A stretch of 64,000 nucleotides of DNA from assembly GCF_015690355.1 (NCBI RefSeq), contig NZ_JADPRT010000022.1, positions 1-64,000 on the forward strand, in the 5' to 3' direction. The position numbers and the translations under genes are program-made. The notes under the pieces were generated by a model, which made no database searches, had not been told where the DNA came from, and was given only the letters and a program-made list of their open reading frames with translations. Positions 33,976 to 42,982 of this stretch are shown piece after piece. The stretch's first letter is position 1, and every line of letters begins with the position of its first letter. The stretch is from Streptacidiphilus fuscans (GTDB lineage Bacteria; Actinomycetota; Actinomycetes; Streptomycetales; Streptomycetaceae).

Positions 33976-34821
33976 ATGCTCCGCATCGCCGTCCCCAACA
34001 AGGGCTCCCTCGCCGAACCGGCGGCCGGCATGCTCCATGAGGCCGGGTACCGCCAGCGCAAGGACAGCAAGGAGCTGGTCCTGGTCGACCCGGAGAACAA
34101 CGTCGAGTTCTTCTACCTGCGCCCGCGCGACATCGCGATCTACGTCGGCTCCGGCCGTCTCGACGTCGGCTTCACCGGCCGCGACCTGCTGCTGGACTCC
34201 GGGGCCAACGCGGAGGAGATCCTCTCGCTCGGCTTCGCCGGCTCGACCTTCCGCTTCGCCGGCCCGCCCGGGGTCGCCACCAGCGTCAAGGACCTGGAGG
34301 GCCGCCGGATCGCCACCTCCTACACCGGCCTGGTCGAGAAGCACCTGGCCGACGCGGGCGTCTCCGCCACCGTGACCAAGCTGGACGGCGCCGTCGAGAC
34401 CGCCGTGCAGCTCGGCGTCGCCGACGTGATCGCCGACGTGGTGGAGACCGGCACGAGCCTGCGCAACGCCGGTATGGAGGTCTTCGGCGAGCCGATCCTG
34501 GTCTCCGACGCGGTGGTGATCCGTTCCGTCGGCGCGACCGAGGACCCCGCCGTCGACCAGTTCATGCGGCGTCTGCAGGGCGTCCTGGTGGCCCGTCGGT
34601 ACGTGATGATGGACTACGACATCCGTGCGGAGCGCGTCGCCGAGGCGGTCGCGCTGACTCCCGGCCTGGAGTCGCCGACCGTCTCCCCCCTGCACAGCGA
34701 GGGCTGGGTGGCGGTCCGGTCGATGGTGCTGCGCAAGGAGGCCCAGCGGATCATGGACGACCTGTGGGGCATCGGGGCGCGCGCCATCCTGGTGACCAAC
34801 ATCCACGCCTGCCGTCTCTGA
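33976..34821 (+). CDS. hisG: ATP phosphoribosyltransferase, long form
   Basis: 281 residues, the long HisG with a C-terminal regulatory domain. MLRIAVPNKGSLAEPAAGMLHEAGY begins the catalytic part; RPRDIAIYVGSGRLDVGFTGRDLL and the PRPP-loop region ADVIADVVETGTSLRNAGMEV follow. The C-terminal ACT-like domain, feedback-inhibited by histidine in this family, includes SPTVSPLHSEGWVAVRSMV. It catalyses the first committed step. A GAAAGG site lies before the ATG. Confidence 0.95.
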   Translation: MLRIAVPNKGSLAEPAAGMLHEAGYRQRKDSKELVLVDPENNVEFFYLRPRDIAIYVGSGRLDVGFTGRDLLLDSGANAEEILSLGFAGSTFRFAGPPGVATSVKDLEGRRIATSYTGLVEKHLADAGVSATVTKLDGAVETAVQLGVADVIADVVETGTSLRNAGMEVFGEPILVSDAVVIRSVGATEDPAVDQFMRRLQGVLVARRYVMMDYDIRAERVAEAVALTPGLESPTVSPLHSEGWVAVRSMVLRKEAQRIMDDLWGIGARAILVTNIHACRL

Positions 34822-34906
34822 GAGGCCAACCCACCCGTGCATCCTTGGCGGTCACCGGGGGAGGATCACTGGTGAACCACGAGGGAGACACTGTGGAGGC
34901 GCTGAC

Positions 34907-35371
34907 ATGACCGCCCGCCCGAGCCGGGTGACCGGGCCGCCGACGTTGCCGCACACCTGGCGGCCGGTGCTGACCCGCGTCGTGCTGCTCGGGCTGGCGG
35001 TGCTCTCCGTGGCGTTCTTCGCGACCATCGCGATCCTCTCCGCGCCCGACTGGCAGCGCCACGACCGGATCGGCATCGGCAGCTCCGGCGTGGTCTTCGC
35101 GATCGTCCTGGTGGTGCTGGCCCGTCCCAAGGCCAAGGCCGACCGGACCGGGCTGACGGTGGTCAACTTCGTCCGCACGCGCCGCCTGGAGTGGCCGCAG
35201 ATCGTCTCGGTCAACCTGCGGCAGGGCGACCCGTGGGTGCTGCTCGACCTCGCCGACGGGGACACGCTCGCGGTCGTCGCGATCCAGCCGGGCGCGGGAC
35301 GGCGTCAGGCGGCCCGGATGGCCAACGAGTTGCAGGCGTGCGTCGACGCCTACGGGACGGCACAGCGCTGA
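34907..35371 (+). CDS. PH-domain membrane protein
   Basis: 154 residues. Two membrane helices (VVLLGLAVLSVAFFATIAIL, SGVVFAIVLVVLA) precede a small bacterial PH-like domain: ADRTGLTVVNFVRTRRLEWPQIVSVNLRQGDPWVLLDLADGD. This is the bPH family that commonly follows hisG in streptomycetes. Role unknown; it probably scaffolds something at the membrane. Start: ATG at 34907; the ribosome site is modest. Confidence 0.8.
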   Translation: MTARPSRVTGPPTLPHTWRPVLTRVVLLGLAVLSVAFFATIAILSAPDWQRHDRIGIGSSGVVFAIVLVVLARPKAKADRTGLTVVNFVRTRRLEWPQIVSVNLRQGDPWVLLDLADGDTLAVVAIQPGAGRRQAARMANELQACVDAYGTAQR

Positions 35372-35505
35372 CCGGGCCGGGAAGCATGCCGCCGACCGGA
35401 ACGGCACATCGCTGACCTGCGTCGTTCATCCGGAGTTTTCAGGCATCCTGGTACGGTAGGCGTCTTTGCCAAAACTTTGGATGACCTGGAGAAGTTGCCC
35501 CGTCC

Positions 35506-36951
35506 ATGGACCCTCACAGTATCGCCGCGGCCTGGCTGCTGTTCGGCATCGCCGTCCTGCTGATCCTGGCCAACGGCGTCTTCGTGGCCGCCGAGTTCGC
35601 CTTCGTCACCGTCGACCGGGGGGAGGTGGACCGGGCCGCGGCGGCGGGGGACCGGCGGGCCGCCGGGGTCGCGCGGGCACTGCGCACCCTCTCCTTCGAG
35701 CTCTCCGGCGCACAGCTCGGCATCACCGTCACCTCGCTGCTCGTCGGCGTGCTGGCCAACCCCGCACTGGCCCGGCTGCTCTCGCCGCCGTTGACGTCCC
35801 TGGGTCTGCCCGGGTCGGTCGCGACCGGGGTGGCGGCGGTGGTCGGGTTGGTGATGGCGACCGTGCTGCAGATGGTGATCGGCGAGCTGGTCCCGAAGAA
35901 CTGGGCGATCTCGCGTCCGCTCCAGGTGGCCCGCGCGGTCGCCGCGCCGCAGCGGATCTTCTCCACGCTCTGCCGCCCGCTGATCCTGCTGCTCAACGGG
36001 ATCGCCAACCGGATCGTCCGCGGGTTCGGCCTGGAGCCCGCCGAGGAGCTCGCCTCCGCGCGCAGCGCCGAGGAACTGGTCGCGCTGGCCCGCCACTCGG
36101 CGAGCGAGGGCGCGCTGGAGAGCGACACCGCCGACCTGTTCGTCCGCACGCTCGGCCTGGCCGAGCTGACGGCGGAGAGCGTGATGACCCCGCGCATCGA
36201 CGTCGCCGCGCTGGAGGACCACGCCACCGCCGCCGACGTGCTCAACCTGACCCGGGCGACCGGGCTCTCCCGCTTCCCCGTCTACCGTCAGTCGATCGAC
36301 GACGTGGTCGGCGTGGTGACGCTGAAGGACGCGCTCGCCGTGCGGGCAGGGAACCGCGCCGCGGTGCGGGTCGGCGCGCTCGCCTCGCCGCCGCTGCTGG
36401 TGCCGGAGACGCTGCCCGCCGACCGGTTGCTTGACCTGCTGCGCAGCCGTCAGCAACTGGCCGTGGTGGTCGACGAGTACGGCGGGACGGCCGGGGTGGC
36501 GACGCTGGAGGACATCGTCGAGGAGATGGTCGGCGAGGTCCAGGACGAGCACGACCCCGCCGACCTGCCCGAACTGCGGCCGGTCGCGGCCGTCGAGGGC
36601 CGGTCGGCGTGGGAGGCGGAGGGCCGCTGCCGCGTCGACGTACTGGAGTCCGTCGGCCTGCGGGCGCCGGACGGCCCGTACGAGACGGTCGCCGGTCTGC
36701 TCACCGACCTGCTCGGCCGCCTGCCCGCGGAGGGCGACAGCGCGGAGCTGCCCGGCTGGCGGCTCACCGCGCTGGAGGTGCAGCGGCACCGCACCGAACT
36801 GGTCCGCCTGGAACGCCTGGTGGACCCGGAACAGCGCGATCACCGAAACCACCGCGACCGGAACCATGGGCACCGCTCCGATCGTGCCGCGCAGGGTCCG
36901 GCCAGTCCGACGAGCCCGGCGAGTCCGGCGAGCCCGGCGGGTGAGCGATGA
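35506..36951 (+). CDS. CNNM/CorC-type membrane protein with CBS pair (1)
   Basis: 481 residues. A CNNM (DUF21) membrane domain, with LILANGVFVAAEFAFVTVDRGEVDRAA and MVIGELVPKNWAISRP, is followed by a CBS pair (VMTPRIDVAALEDHATAADVL, LAVVVDEYGGTAGVATLEDIVEEMVGEVQDEHDP) and a CorC_HlyC domain. Such proteins are linked to Mg2+/Co2+ efflux and magnesium homeostasis. An unusual C-terminal tail repeats HR and SPAS (SPTSPASPASPAGER). The start has CTGGAG upstream and is the first of a coupled pair. Confidence 0.9.
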   Translation: MDPHSIAAAWLLFGIAVLLILANGVFVAAEFAFVTVDRGEVDRAAAAGDRRAAGVARALRTLSFELSGAQLGITVTSLLVGVLANPALARLLSPPLTSLGLPGSVATGVAAVVGLVMATVLQMVIGELVPKNWAISRPLQVARAVAAPQRIFSTLCRPLILLLNGIANRIVRGFGLEPAEELASARSAEELVALARHSASEGALESDTADLFVRTLGLAELTAESVMTPRIDVAALEDHATAADVLNLTRATGLSRFPVYRQSIDDVVGVVTLKDALAVRAGNRAAVRVGALASPPLLVPETLPADRLLDLLRSRQQLAVVVDEYGGTAGVATLEDIVEEMVGEVQDEHDPADLPELRPVAAVEGRSAWEAEGRCRVDVLESVGLRAPDGPYETVAGLLTDLLGRLPAEGDSAELPGWRLTALEVQRHRTELVRLERLVDPEQRDHRNHRDRNHGHRSDRAAQGPASPTSPASPASPAGER

Positions 36952-38027
36952 ACGTTCTCGAACTCGCGCTCGCCATCCTGCTCGTGCTCGGCAACGCCTT
37001 CTTCGTCGGCGCGGAGTTCGCGCTGGTCTCGGTGCGCCGCAGCCAGGTCGAGCCGCTGGCGGAGGCCGGAGACCGGCGCGCGGCCATAGTCGTGCGCGCA
37101 CTCGAAGACGTCACCGCGATGATGGCCGCCGCCCAACTCGGGATCACCGTCTGCTCGTTGCTCCTCGGCGCGCTGGCCGAACCGGCCCTGGCCGGACTGC
37201 TGGCAGGCCCGTTCCACGCGCTCGGCGTGCCCGAGCAGCTGGTGCACCCGATCTCCTACGTGCTGGCGCTGGCCGTCGTCGTCGCACTGCACATGGTGAT
37301 CGGCGAGATGGTCCCGAAGAACATCGCGCTGGCCACCCCCGAGCGCGCCGCGCTCGTCCTCGGCCCGCCGCTGGCGGCGATCGCCCGCACACTGCGGCCC
37401 TTCATCGGGTTCCTCAACGCCTGCGCCGAGCTGCTGCTGCGGCTGATCCGCGTGGAGTCCAAGGACGAGATCGACGCCGCCTACACCAGCGAGCAGCTCG
37501 GGCATCTGATCAACGACTCCTACGCGGCGGGCCTGTTGGCCGGACACGCGCAGGAGCGGCTGGAGGACGCGCTGGAGCTGGGGCTGCGGCCGGTGCGCGA
37601 GGTCGTCATGCCGATGGACCGTCTGGTCACGGTCGACCGCACGGTGACCGCCGAGGGCCTGGAGGAACTGGCCGTCCGCACCGGCTACTCCCGCTTCCCC
37701 GTCGTCGGCGACTCGATCGGCGACCCGGTAGGTGACTCGGTCGGTGACGAGCCGTCCCCGGGGTTCCTCGGCTACCTGCACGTCAAGGACGTGCTGGATC
37801 TCGAGGAGCGGGACGCGACGGTGCCGCAGCGCCTGTGGCGGCCGATCCTCACCCTGTGCGGGGACCTTCCGCTGGACGACGCGCTCGGCCAGATGCGCCA
37901 CTCCGCCGCGCATCTGGCGGGCGTCGTGGACGCCGAGGGACGCACTCTGGGCCTGGTCGCGCTGGAAGACGTACTTGAGGAACTGGTCGGTGAGGTCCAC
38001 GATCCTGATCACCGTGCCACCCGCTAG
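36948..38027 (+). CDS. CNNM/CorC-type membrane protein with CBS pair (2)
   Basis: 359 residues, shorter than its neighbour because it lacks the CorC_HlyC domain. CNNM motifs: VLGNAFFVGAEFALVSVRRSQVEPLAE, MVIGEMVPKNIALATPERAAL. CBS region: VVMPMDRLVTVDRTVTAEGLEEL and LVALEDVLEELVGEVHDPDH. Within the first CBS motif a repeat of GDSIGDPVGDSVGD, coded by 12-bp tandem units at 37707-37751, makes a hydrophilic loop. It overlaps the upstream gene by ATGA, so both products are made together and may form a heterodimer. Confidence 0.9.
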   Translation: MNVLELALAILLVLGNAFFVGAEFALVSVRRSQVEPLAEAGDRRAAIVVRALEDVTAMMAAAQLGITVCSLLLGALAEPALAGLLAGPFHALGVPEQLVHPISYVLALAVVVALHMVIGEMVPKNIALATPERAALVLGPPLAAIARTLRPFIGFLNACAELLLRLIRVESKDEIDAAYTSEQLGHLINDSYAAGLLAGHAQERLEDALELGLRPVREVVMPMDRLVTVDRTVTAEGLEELAVRTGYSRFPVVGDSIGDPVGDSVGDEPSPGFLGYLHVKDVLDLEERDATVPQRLWRPILTLCGDLPLDDALGQMRHSAAHLAGVVDAEGRTLGLVALEDVLEELVGEVHDPDHRATR

Positions 38028-38037
38028 GGTGACACCC

Positions 38038-38061
38038 GGTCAGTCGAATGAACGACTGACC
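38038..38061. promoter_or_regulatory. 9-bp inverted repeat before the ABC exporter operon
   Basis: GGTCAGTCG (38038-38046) and CGACTGACC (38053-38061) with a 6-nt spacer lie between a TAGGGT -10 candidate (38025-38030) and the ABC gene start. An operator just after the transcription start is likely; a weak terminator of the CNNM genes is the alternative. Confidence 0.5.
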
Positions 38062-38085
38062 GATTGACAGCCTCACGGGGGAGTG

Positions 38086-39045
38086 ATGAGCAACGTGAGC
38101 GATCGAAGGCTTGAAGTCGATCGTGTCTCCAAGCGTTACGGCGACACCGTCGCGCTGGACGGTATGGCTTTCGACGTCCGGGCCGGAGAGATCTTCGGCT
38201 TCGTCGGAAGCAACGGCGCCGGCAAGACCACCACCATGCGGATCATCCTGGGCGTGCTGGCCGCCGACTCCGGCGAGGTCCGCTGGGACGGCGCGCCGGT
38301 GACGCTGGAGACCCGCAGCCGCATCGGCTACATGCCGGAGGAGCGCGGCCTCTACCCGCGGATGAAGGTCGGCGAGCAGCTGGAGTACCTGGCCCGCCTG
38401 CACGGCCTCACCCGCGCCGACGCGGTCAGCGCCGCCCGGACCTGGTCCGAGCGCCTGGGCGTCGAGGCCCGCTTCGGTGACGAGGTGCAGAAGCTGAGCC
38501 TCGGCAACCAGCAGCGCGTCCAGTTGGCCGCCGCGCTGGTCCACCACCCGGAGATACTCGTCCTCGACGAGCCCTTCTCCGGCCTGGACCCGGTGGCCGT
38601 GGACGTGATGAGCGAGGTGCTCCGCGAGAAGGTCGCCGAGGGCATCCCGGTCATCTTCTCCAGCCACCAGCTCGACCTGGTCGAGCGGCTCTGCGACCGC
38701 GTCGGCATCGTCCGCGCGGGCACCATGGTCGCTTGCGACACCGTCGAGGCGCTGCGCGCCTCCGGCGGCGAGGAACTGCTGGTCCACGCGCCGGAGGCAC
38801 CAAACGGATGGGCGGACGGCCTGCCCGGCGTCAGCGTTCGCGGCCATGACGCCGGACGCACGGTCCTCGCCCTCGCCGACGGCGCCGACGACCAGGCGGT
38901 TCTGGCCGCAGCGCTGGCCACCGGCCCGGTCCGCGAGTTCGCCCGCCGCCGCTCCACGCTGACGGAGCTCTTCCGGCACGTGGTCAGCACGGACAACACT
39001 GCCGCCGGCACTGCTGTCGGCACGACGGGGGAGAGGGTTCAGTGA
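38086..39045 (+). CDS. ABC transporter ATP-binding protein (NatA-like)
   Basis: 319 residues. Walker A GSNGAGKTT (near residue 41), then YMPEERGLYPRMKVGEQLEYLARLHG, signature LSLGNQQRVQLAAALVHHP, Walker B ILVLDEPFSGLDP and switch His in SSHQLD. The MPEERGLYP element is typical of NatA-like exporters with DUF4162 C-termini. Start: ATG at 38086 lies very close to the GGGGGAG site, so GTG at 38095 (spacing 11) is possible. It is coupled to the permease by a GTGA overlap. Confidence 0.9.
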   Translation: MSNVSDRRLEVDRVSKRYGDTVALDGMAFDVRAGEIFGFVGSNGAGKTTTMRIILGVLAADSGEVRWDGAPVTLETRSRIGYMPEERGLYPRMKVGEQLEYLARLHGLTRADAVSAARTWSERLGVEARFGDEVQKLSLGNQQRVQLAAALVHHPEILVLDEPFSGLDPVAVDVMSEVLREKVAEGIPVIFSSHQLDLVERLCDRVGIVRAGTMVACDTVEALRASGGEELLVHAPEAPNGWADGLPGVSVRGHDAGRTVLALADGADDQAVLAAALATGPVREFARRRSTLTELFRHVVSTDNTAAGTAVGTTGERVQ

Positions 39046-40208
39046 GCAGCGAGCAGCACAACCGCCTGGAGGTCGGCAGCGGGGAGGCGATCCGGCTGGT
39101 CGCCGGTCGCGAACTGCGGGTCCGGCTCCGCTCCAAGGCGTTCCTGATCGTGATGGCGATCTCCGCCCTCGCGTTCGTCGCCCTGCCGATCATCACCAAG
39201 TTCGCCCACTCGTCGCCGAGCACGGCCAAGGTCGCGGTCACCCAGCAGGAGGCCGCCTACGGCAACTCCCTGGAGCAGATCGCGAACGCGCTCCACCAGA
39301 ACGTCTCGGTCACGGTCGTCCCGGACGCGGCGGCGGGCACGGCCCTGGTCCAGAGCGGCAAGGTCGACGCCTTCGCGGTCCACACTTCCGGCAGCGGAAC
39401 GGCGGTGACCGTCAAGAAGACCCTGCCGGACTCGCTCAAGACCGTCCTCTCCCTGGTCGGCCAGCAACCCACGCTGGCGTCGCAGCAGGTCCAGGTCACG
39501 GCGCTGGAGAAGAACGACCCGCAGCAGGGCCAGAAGATCACCATCGCGATCGCGGCCGGGCTGCTGATGTACCTGATCCTGATGACGGTCGGTCAGATGG
39601 TGGCCCAGGGCGTGGTCGAGGAGAAGAGCAGCCGCGTCGTCGAACTGCTGCTCGCCACGATCAAGCCGTGGCAGCTGCTGGCGGGCAAGGTCGCGGGCAT
39701 CGCGGTGATCGGCGCGCTGCAGCTGGTCGTGCCGAGCGTGATCGGCCTGGCCATCGGCATGGCCGACGGCCAGTTGAACCTCCCGCTCAGCGCGTCGGTC
39801 GGCAGCTTCGCCTGGACGCTGGCCTGGTTCCTGGCGGGCTTCTGGCTCTTCGCCATGATCTTCGCCTCGGCCGGCGCGATGGTCTCCCGCCAGGAGGACC
39901 TCGGCGGTGTGATGGCGCCGATCATCATGCCGCTGGTCGTCGGCTGGGTCGTCGCCATCTCGGTCCTGCCGAGCAACCCGCAGAACCAGCTCGCCGAGGT
40001 TCTTTCCTTCGTCCCGCTGACGGCCCCGGAGATCATGCCCATGCGCTGGGCGCTCGGCGTGGCCCCGCTCTGGCAGGTCCTCGTCTCCCTGGCCCTCACC
40101 CTCGCCTGCGGCGCGGTGATGCTGCGCTTCGCGGGACGGATCTACCGCAACTCCGTCCTGCGGAGCGGGGCCAGGGTGCCGCTCAAGGAGGCGTTGAAGG
40201 CGGCGTAG
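39042..40208 (+). CDS. ABC-2 type exporter permease (NatB-like)
   Basis: 388 residues. One N-terminal helix (FLIVMAISALAFVALPIIT), a soluble extracytoplasmic domain of about 150 residues (VTQQEAAYGNSLEQIANAL onward), then five helices including VEEKSSRVVELLLATIKPWQLLAGK, the ABC2_membrane_3 hallmark. With the ATPase it forms a full exporter; NatAB relatives move Na+ or drugs. Substrate unknown. A palindromic repeat element follows the stop. Confidence 0.88.
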   Translation: MSSEQHNRLEVGSGEAIRLVAGRELRVRLRSKAFLIVMAISALAFVALPIITKFAHSSPSTAKVAVTQQEAAYGNSLEQIANALHQNVSVTVVPDAAAGTALVQSGKVDAFAVHTSGSGTAVTVKKTLPDSLKTVLSLVGQQPTLASQQVQVTALEKNDPQQGQKITIAIAAGLLMYLILMTVGQMVAQGVVEEKSSRVVELLLATIKPWQLLAGKVAGIAVIGALQLVVPSVIGLAIGMADGQLNLPLSASVGSFAWTLAWFLAGFWLFAMIFASAGAMVSRQEDLGGVMAPIIMPLVVGWVVAISVLPSNPQNQLAEVLSFVPLTAPEIMPMRWALGVAPLWQVLVSLALTLACGAVMLRFAGRIYRNSVLRSGARVPLKEALKAA

Positions 40209-40212
40209 TAGT

Positions 40213-40375
40213 TGCACTGCCTCGGGGGCGCGGGGCTCTGCTGATTTGCGGCTCCGCCGCGTGGGCGCGACAAGCCACCCTGTGTGGTGAGTCGCCGATC
40301 GAGCAGGGCCATTCGCACAGGGTGGTTGCTCGCGCAGTTCCCCGCGCCCCTGAGGAAGGTGCAAGTACCTGCGGG
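40213..40375. repeat. Palindromic Streptomyces intergenic repeat element
   Basis: Outer arms TTGCACTGCCTCGGGGGCGC and, inverted, CGCGCCCCTGAGGAAGGTGC flank inner arms CAAGCCACCCTGTG and CACAGGGTGGTTGC. The whole 160-bp unit would fold into one long hairpin. Its core GCGCAGTTCCCCGCGCCCCTGA is a widespread Streptomyces intergenic repeat. Set between convergent genes, it can serve as a bidirectional terminator. Related fragments occur at 7727, 48171 and 52077. Confidence 0.75.
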
Positions 40376-40384
40376 AGTGAAAAG

Positions 40385-42607
40385 TCAGCGTCCGTCTATT
40401 AGCTCGCCGTAGGCCTGGAGCACATCCGGCAACCGCAACGCGGCCAGGTCCTGCCGGGACGGCGGATCAGCCAGGACGGAGAGACGCAAGTCTCGGTACG
40501 CGCAGGACTTCTCGTACAGCGTCCGCATGAAGCGGCCGTTGCCGAGGTCGTCGATCCAGCCCTCGCGGACGACGTGGGCGCAGATGGAACGGAGTTCCTC
40601 CAGCGCCTCCTCGTCCCAGAAGTCCCCGTCGCCCTCGGCCAGCGTCTCGCCGATCGCGGAGAGTTCGTCCGGCCGGTAGCTGGGGAAGTCGACGCGGGTG
40701 GTGAACCGCGAGCTGAGCCCGGGATTCGCTGCCAGCAGGCGGTTCATGCCCTCCGGGTAGCCGGCGAGGATCACCACCAGCCGGTCGCGGTTGTCCTCGG
40801 CGCGCTTCAGCAGGACCTGGAGCGCCTCGTCCCCGTACGCGTCGCCCTTGGAGTAGCCGGAGTTGGCCAGGCTGTAGGCCTCGTCGATGAAGAGCACGCC
40901 GTCCAGCGCCGAGTCGATCAGCTCGTTCGCCTTGACGGCCGTCTGACCGAGGAACTCGCCGACCAGGTCGGCTCGTTGGGCCTCGACCAGGTGGTCGCCG
41001 CTGAGCAGGCCGAGGGCGTAGAAGACCCGGCCGAGGATCCGGGCCACCGTGGTCTTGCCGGTACCCGACGGGCCGGAGAAGACGAAGTGCCGCTTCGGCG
41101 GCTGCACCGGGAGGCCTTGGTCGGCGCGGAGGCGGGCCATCCGCAACTGCGCGGACAGCGCCAGCACCTGGCGCTTGACCGGTGCCATGCCGACCATCCG
41201 GTCCAGCTCGGCGAGCGCGGCGTCCAGGCGCTGCTGGTCCGGCTGGACGGTCGTGCCGGGGGGCAGCGGCGGCACCGCCGCGGAGTCGGCGCGGTGGCGC
41301 GCGCCCAGCGCGGTGGCCCCCGGCATCCGGGGTTCGGCGTCGTCGCTCTCCTCGGGCTCGTCGTCCTCGTCGGCGTCCGCGGCACCCGTGCCCGCCGCGT
41401 CGAAGTACGCGGAGTCGGCGGAGTCGGCGGCGCCGTTCGCGCCGTCCACGGCGCCTGAGGCCGCGTCCGCGTCCGCACCGTCGTCGTCCTCGTCTGCGAG
41501 AGGGAAGCCGGGCAGCGGGTCGTAGTAGGCGGGGTCGAAGGCCCCTTCGAGGGAGGAGTCCAGCGAAGGGTCCAGCGGGTCGAACGGCGAGGCCGACGCC
41601 GTCTCGGGCGGTGAGCCCGCGAAACCGGCGCCGCCGCTCACGTGGCGCGGGCGGTGCAGACCGGGCTCCGGCGGGGACTCCAGCAAGGACGGGTCGACGC
41701 CGTCCTCCGCGGTGATCGCGGCAAGGCGGGCGGCGGTGTCCATGAAGCCGGGGTCGACGCGGTGCACCGCACGGTAGAGCGAGAGCGCCGCCGCGCTGCG
41801 GCCGACGCCCTCGTAGGCGCGGGCGAGCCAGTAGCGCAACTCCTTGCGCTGCGGCTGCTCGGAACGGCAGCGGGCCAGAGAGGTGGCCAGCGGCAGTTCG
41901 GCCTGACCGGCCATGTCCAGCCGCACCCGGGCCATCCCGGCGAAGAGGCCCGCCTCGATCCCGAGCAGCGGATCGTCCAGCAGGCCGTCCGTGTCGCGGA
42001 TCAACTGCTCCCAGTCCTTGGTCAGGTAGGAGCGGCAGGCGTGCAGGAACCGGACCGCGTGGTCCAGCCCGGGCGGCGGGCAGTCGGCCAAAGCCTGGTC
42101 CAGCTCGGGCAGATGGCGGCCGTCCAGCCAGTGCGAGGCGTGCGCGAGCGCCAGGTCGCGCTCGTCCTCCAGCAGTGGCTGCACCCACCAGCCCAGCCAG
42201 TACCAGGAACTGAGCGGGCGCCGGTGCCTGCCCCGCTGCTCGCCGAAGCGGTGCCGGTTCCGGTACATGGCGAGCAGCGCGGCGGAGGTGTCCGAACGCA
42301 GGGCGTGCAGGCCCAGCCACGCGTCGGCCATGCCCGGGTCAAGGCGGACAGCGGCGCGGAACTCCTCCTCGGCGCGGGTGTACGCGCCGGCGGCATAGGC
42401 GTCCATGGCCCGCAGCCAGGCGCGGTCGGCCAGGCTACGGGAACGCCTGTCGCCGTTGTCCTCTGTCCCCACCGCTCTGCCCCCTGCTGTGCCGCGACCC
42501 GCCGCCCAGCTGCTGGGCTGGCCCCAGCTACTGGACCGACCCGGGAGGCCTGCAGACGCCGCACTTTGACGGTCCGTGAGCGCGCGGGGCCGAGGCACCG
42601 CGCTCAT
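40385..42607 (-). CDS. EccA-like AAA+ ATPase with N-terminal TPR region
   Basis: 740 residues. A disordered Ser/Gly-rich start is followed by TPR-like helices (AWLRAMDAYAAGAYTRAEEEFRAAVRLDPGMADAWLGL onward, up to about residue 310). Then come an acidic Ala/Asp-rich linker and a CbbX/SpoVK-type AAA+ module: Walker A FSGPSGTGKTT, Walker B GVLFIDEAYSLANSG, and GYPEGMNRLLAANPGLSSRF. This matches EccA of type VII secretion, but no other secretion gene is near. The ATG at 42607 lies 6 nt after TACGAT on the minus strand and has no Shine-Dalgarno site (leaderless); a GTG at 42473 is an alternative start. Confidence 0.85.
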   Translation of the reverse strand: MSAVPRPRALTDRQSAASAGLPGRSSSWGQPSSWAAGRGTAGGRAVGTEDNGDRRSRSLADRAWLRAMDAYAAGAYTRAEEEFRAAVRLDPGMADAWLGLHALRSDTSAALLAMYRNRHRFGEQRGRHRRPLSSWYWLGWWVQPLLEDERDLALAHASHWLDGRHLPELDQALADCPPPGLDHAVRFLHACRSYLTKDWEQLIRDTDGLLDDPLLGIEAGLFAGMARVRLDMAGQAELPLATSLARCRSEQPQRKELRYWLARAYEGVGRSAAALSLYRAVHRVDPGFMDTAARLAAITAEDGVDPSLLESPPEPGLHRPRHVSGGAGFAGSPPETASASPFDPLDPSLDSSLEGAFDPAYYDPLPGFPLADEDDDGADADAASGAVDGANGAADSADSAYFDAAGTGAADADEDDEPEESDDAEPRMPGATALGARHRADSAAVPPLPPGTTVQPDQQRLDAALAELDRMVGMAPVKRQVLALSAQLRMARLRADQGLPVQPPKRHFVFSGPSGTGKTTVARILGRVFYALGLLSGDHLVEAQRADLVGEFLGQTAVKANELIDSALDGVLFIDEAYSLANSGYSKGDAYGDEALQVLLKRAEDNRDRLVVILAGYPEGMNRLLAANPGLSSRFTTRVDFPSYRPDELSAIGETLAEGDGDFWDEEALEELRSICAHVVREGWIDDLGNGRFMRTLYEKSCAYRDLRLSVLADPPSRQDLAALRLPDVLQAYGELIDGR

Positions 42608-42775
42608 GGGGGCATCGTACCGGCCCGATGCTGATCCGGAAGAGTGCCGTGCGGCCGTATCGGCTGGTGGGAACACGGACAAACGGCGGACACAAGCGGC
42701 GCGCGGGGTTCCGGTGGTAACCGACGGTCACGCAGGCCGCACGACGCATGTCGGGCCAAAGGGGCGGATCCGCCG

Positions 42776-42821
42776 AAAAAAGGACGAGCTGCCGGCCACG
42801 GGGGAACGGCCGGCAGCTCGT
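42776..42821 (-). terminator. Rho-independent terminator for the minus-strand kinase gene
   Basis: A 14-bp perfect stem (42784-42797 with 42808-42821) with a 10-nt loop is followed, on the minus strand, by CC and six T (42781-42776). It lies about 160 bases beyond the kinase stop. The surrounding gap 42620-42982 otherwise holds only fragments resembling the GGTGCAACTCCCTGCGG repeat and no gene. Confidence 0.85.
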
Positions 42822-42982
42822 GTCTCTGGAGCGCGATCACGCTCTGTCGCGCTGATGAGAACGTAGTTGCTGCCAGGCCCGCAGGTCAAGGCCCCACCTG
42901 CTGCAGGTCCCTGGTGCAACTCCCTTTGCGGGGTGGCAATTCATTGGCTCGCAGACAACACACCGGGCACACGCAGTCATGA

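Noticed and set aside
42611-42821. The strong hairpin near 42.8 kb as terminator of a plus-strand transcript
   Set aside because: The T-run lies on the minus-strand 3' side, so it serves the minus-strand kinase gene. No plus-strand gene ends there.
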